Shown: positions 62,294-64,000 of the stretch, in pieces | Position numbering within the stretch: position 1 is the stretch's first letter | Layout: every line of letters begins with the position of its first letter | Assembly (NCBI GenBank): GCA_004558525.1 | Contig: SFCQ01000014.1 | Coordinates: 1-64,000 of the forward strand | Length of the DNA: 64,000 bases | From: Clostridiales bacterium | GTDB taxonomy: Bacteria > Bacillota > Clostridia > Christensenellales > CAG-138 | Direction: 5' to 3' | Notes under the pieces: model-generated | Seen by the model: only the letters and a program-made list of their open reading frames with translations | Databases searched by the model: none | Told to the model about the DNA's origin: nothing | Made by a program: the position numbers and the translations under genes

Positions 62294-62451
62294 CCATCAG
62301 TTGACAAGGGGACACAAGGTTTTAAGGGGCATACAGCACGCCATAGCCGCGTCAAACTCGTTTGAAATACCGCCAGTATTCCTTCGCTCGTTTTCCTTGC
62401 TCTGTCATACTGTATGCTCCTTAAAACTCTCCGACCCTACTCAACTGATGG
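62294..62451. repeat. MITE-like 158-bp element with long terminal inverted repeats
   Basis: The ends CCATCAGTTGA and TCAACTGATGG are perfect inverted repeats. Further in, GTTTTAAGG(G/A)GCATACAG pairs with its complement (17 of 18), with a less conserved stretch of about 13 nt between. The inner part has no ORF. It differs from the CAGNNTGTC family. It lies between the VanW gene and the metN promoter and could also act as a terminator when transcribed. Confidence 0.7.
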
Positions 62452-62473
62452 TATTATATGAATTTACAGAAAT

Positions 62474-63874
62474 CTACTCTGCATTATTCTCTTTCGCATC
62501 GTCAGGCATACCGTCTTGGGCCAGCGTAGCATTGGCTGACGGGGATATCATAACAAGCCCCTTTATGGAATGATAGGTGTCCCTCGTTATCTCTTCCTTG
62601 CCAAGCACTTCGCCATCGGCAGAGTAATAGGTTTTATATGTCGCCGCAACGCTTCCCTGGCGCGATTTTCTTACGACCTTCTGTTCCCCCGGGGAAAGCG
62701 ACGGATCCTCCATCACCTCTGTGCCGAGATTATCAAGCGTTTTAAGCTTGCATGACGATATGCCTATCGTCACCCCATCCTTGAGCGGCCTCCCGTATAA
62801 TCTAACGGTTACCTTCTTCTGTTGGCTGTCCGCTTCCGCTATTATAAAAAGCCTTGCGCCGCTTGTGTTTTCAAAGCGCAGATCCGGCCCGCCTGTGCTT
62901 ATGGTGGCGTCCCTGCCTATGTCAACATAGCCAAGCGGCCAGGAATGGTGATGCCTTTCAACTATATGCATGTCAGCCATGAGCAGCGCGTTATAAAGCG
63001 TTGTGCTTACCTGACAGACTCCGCCGCCATATTCCTGAACATATGCGCCGTCCTTTATTCCGGCGGCCACCTTCCAGCCATTTTCTTCATTTCTCGGCCC
63101 AAGCGCAGCGTTTATGGAATATATGTCGCCAGGCTCGACGACGCCATTGTTAACAAGCCCCGCCGCTTTAACTATGTTGAACACGCGATTGGGCTTGCCA
63201 TAAACGCTACCCTTGAATTCCGTCGTAAATTCGGCTATCAGCTGGGTGTCGTTTTTTGCCTGCTCAACGGTATATTGTGCGCTTATAAGCTTTGTAGGCG
63301 CATCTATGCTTGCGCTTGCGCATGCGGGTACAAGCTCCGCTATTCTGCTCGCAAGCGTCTTAGTGTCGACCTCATAGCCCATCTCATCTGCGCTTATCGC
63401 AAGGCTTCCGTCCGGCGCAAGCTTAACCTCGGCCTCCACAGGAGCCTTTTTAAGCCTGTTTGCGGCGTCCCATATTCCCTTTTCTATGCTGTTCAGCTTG
63501 GCGGAAGGCGTTGTTGCAAGTTCCCTTTCGGCTGATGTGAATATGCTCCTTTTAGGCAGGTTTGCCGCCTGCAGAAGCACATCGTCAGTATTGAAGCTTA
63601 CTCCGAGTTCGCTGGCATAAACCGTTTCGGCTTTGCCGGAAAGCTTTATATCATACCTTATGCTCTTCGCCCTTAGTTGGTTGTTTTCGTTTATAAGTCT
63701 GCGCGCCCTTGTAAGCTCCATGTTGGATACGTCTATGCCGTCTATCCTTATACCGTCCTCAAGCGTTTTGCCGGCACGCACGGCCTCTTCAAACGAGGCA
63801 TATTGCTCGTTGGCACACCCGCACAGCGCAGCAAGCGCAAATAATGCAATAATAAAAGGCCATATCCGTTTCAT
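62474..63874 (-). CDS. VanW family lipoprotein with YoaR-like peptidoglycan-binding domain
   Basis: A 466-residue lipoprotein with signal peptide and lipobox ALCGC. A YoaR-like putative peptidoglycan-binding domain covers about 35-235 (GIRIDGIDVSNM, YDIKLSGK, LGVSFN). The VanW domain follows (about 240-370) with GGGVCQVSTTLYNALLMADM and ERHHHSWPLGYVDIGRDATI. A G5-like beta segment ends the protein. VanW itself is found in some vancomycin clusters, but the family is common in clostridia and its role is unknown. AGGAG lies 6 nt before ATG 63874. Confidence 0.88.
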   Translation of the reverse strand: MKRIWPFIIALFALAALCGCANEQYASFEEAVRAGKTLEDGIRIDGIDVSNMELTRARRLINENNQLRAKSIRYDIKLSGKAETVYASELGVSFNTDDVLLQAANLPKRSIFTSAERELATTPSAKLNSIEKGIWDAANRLKKAPVEAEVKLAPDGSLAISADEMGYEVDTKTLASRIAELVPACASASIDAPTKLISAQYTVEQAKNDTQLIAEFTTEFKGSVYGKPNRVFNIVKAAGLVNNGVVEPGDIYSINAALGPRNEENGWKVAAGIKDGAYVQEYGGGVCQVSTTLYNALLMADMHIVERHHHSWPLGYVDIGRDATISTGGPDLRFENTSGARLFIIAEADSQQKKVTVRLYGRPLKDGVTIGISSCKLKTLDNLGTEVMEDPSLSPGEQKVVRKSRQGSVAATYKTYYSADGEVLGKEEITRDTYHSIKGLVMISPSANATLAQDGMPDDAKENNAE

Positions 63875-64000
63875 ACTATCTCCTGAATAAAAGATGTTTT
63901 CGGCATCCGCCGCTGCGTTTAGTATGCGCAGCATATCGGCGTTCAAGACAAGGAAATATAAGCCGGCCGCTGTTTTGCAGAAGCAAAAAACAATAACGCG

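Overview
The window comes from an endospore-forming member of the Bacillota, most likely an anaerobic clostridial lineage. It carries the spoIIAA-spoIIAB-sigF operon, yunB, a gerA-type germinant receptor operon, a CdaA-type diadenylate cyclase with its CdaR partner, DUF3006, DUF5685 and an M3 oligoendopeptidase. Most genes share one style: Ile is very often ATA, Ser AGC and Leu CTT, with strong AGGAGG ribosome binding sites. I cannot place it to genus.

Layout. 0.2-4.0 kb: cdaA-cdaR and an FAD-dependent dehydrogenase. 4.1-4.8 kb: two small genes. 4.75-8.8 kb: a germinant receptor operon with an extra 50-residue two-helix protein. 8.9-15.2 kb: cell-wall and sporulation genes (two peptidoglycan-binding paralogues, class A PBP, yunB) plus a family 4 uracil-DNA glycosylase. 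15.2-16.7 kb: the sigma-F operon. 16.9-17.6 kb: an MBL-fold hydrolase. 17.6-31.6 kb: an island different in base and codon use, bordered by two decayed IS1182-like transposase remnants in opposite orientation. It holds rpoN, a sigma-54 activator, an oppABCDF peptide importer, a leucyl aminopeptidase and a class I amidotransferase hydrolase. A GG-N10-GC promoter before oppA makes it look like a self-contained regulon for peptide uptake and breakdown. 31.6-39.3 kb: oligoendopeptidase, AlaX-like editing protein, HtrA protease, GntR regulator, and a tight DUF5685/J-domain/membrane operon. 39.7-39.9 kb: tRNA-Gly and tRNA-Lys. 40-48.2 kb: sortase, argS-serS, a membrane XRE regulator, SOS-controlled dinB, a Crp/Fnr regulator, an S24 repressor with Cys as putative nucleophile, and a small membrane protein. 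48.4-56.5 kb: an ABC exporter-like operon with a Leu/Gly heptad protein, a PQQ-like propeller protein and a beta-helix lipoprotein. 56.9-59.2 kb: two CNNM/CBS proteins. 59.5-62.3 kb: metNIQ. 62.5-63.9 kb: a VanW-family lipoprotein.

The most unusual observation is in front of metN. A strong promoter is followed by a well-positioned 25-codon ORF with six Met codons, three of them consecutive, and then by a perfect 11-bp terminator hairpin with a U tract before metN. This is the layout of ribosome-mediated transcription attenuation, here for a methionine importer that in Bacillota is usually under S-box or T-box control. Other points of note are a dispersed intergenic repeat family with CAGNNTGTCRAWAA termini (two copies at the island borders), a cluster of five tandem hairpins at 18.7 kb, and two genes whose -10 box lies 6 nt before the start codon, suggesting leaderless mRNAs.
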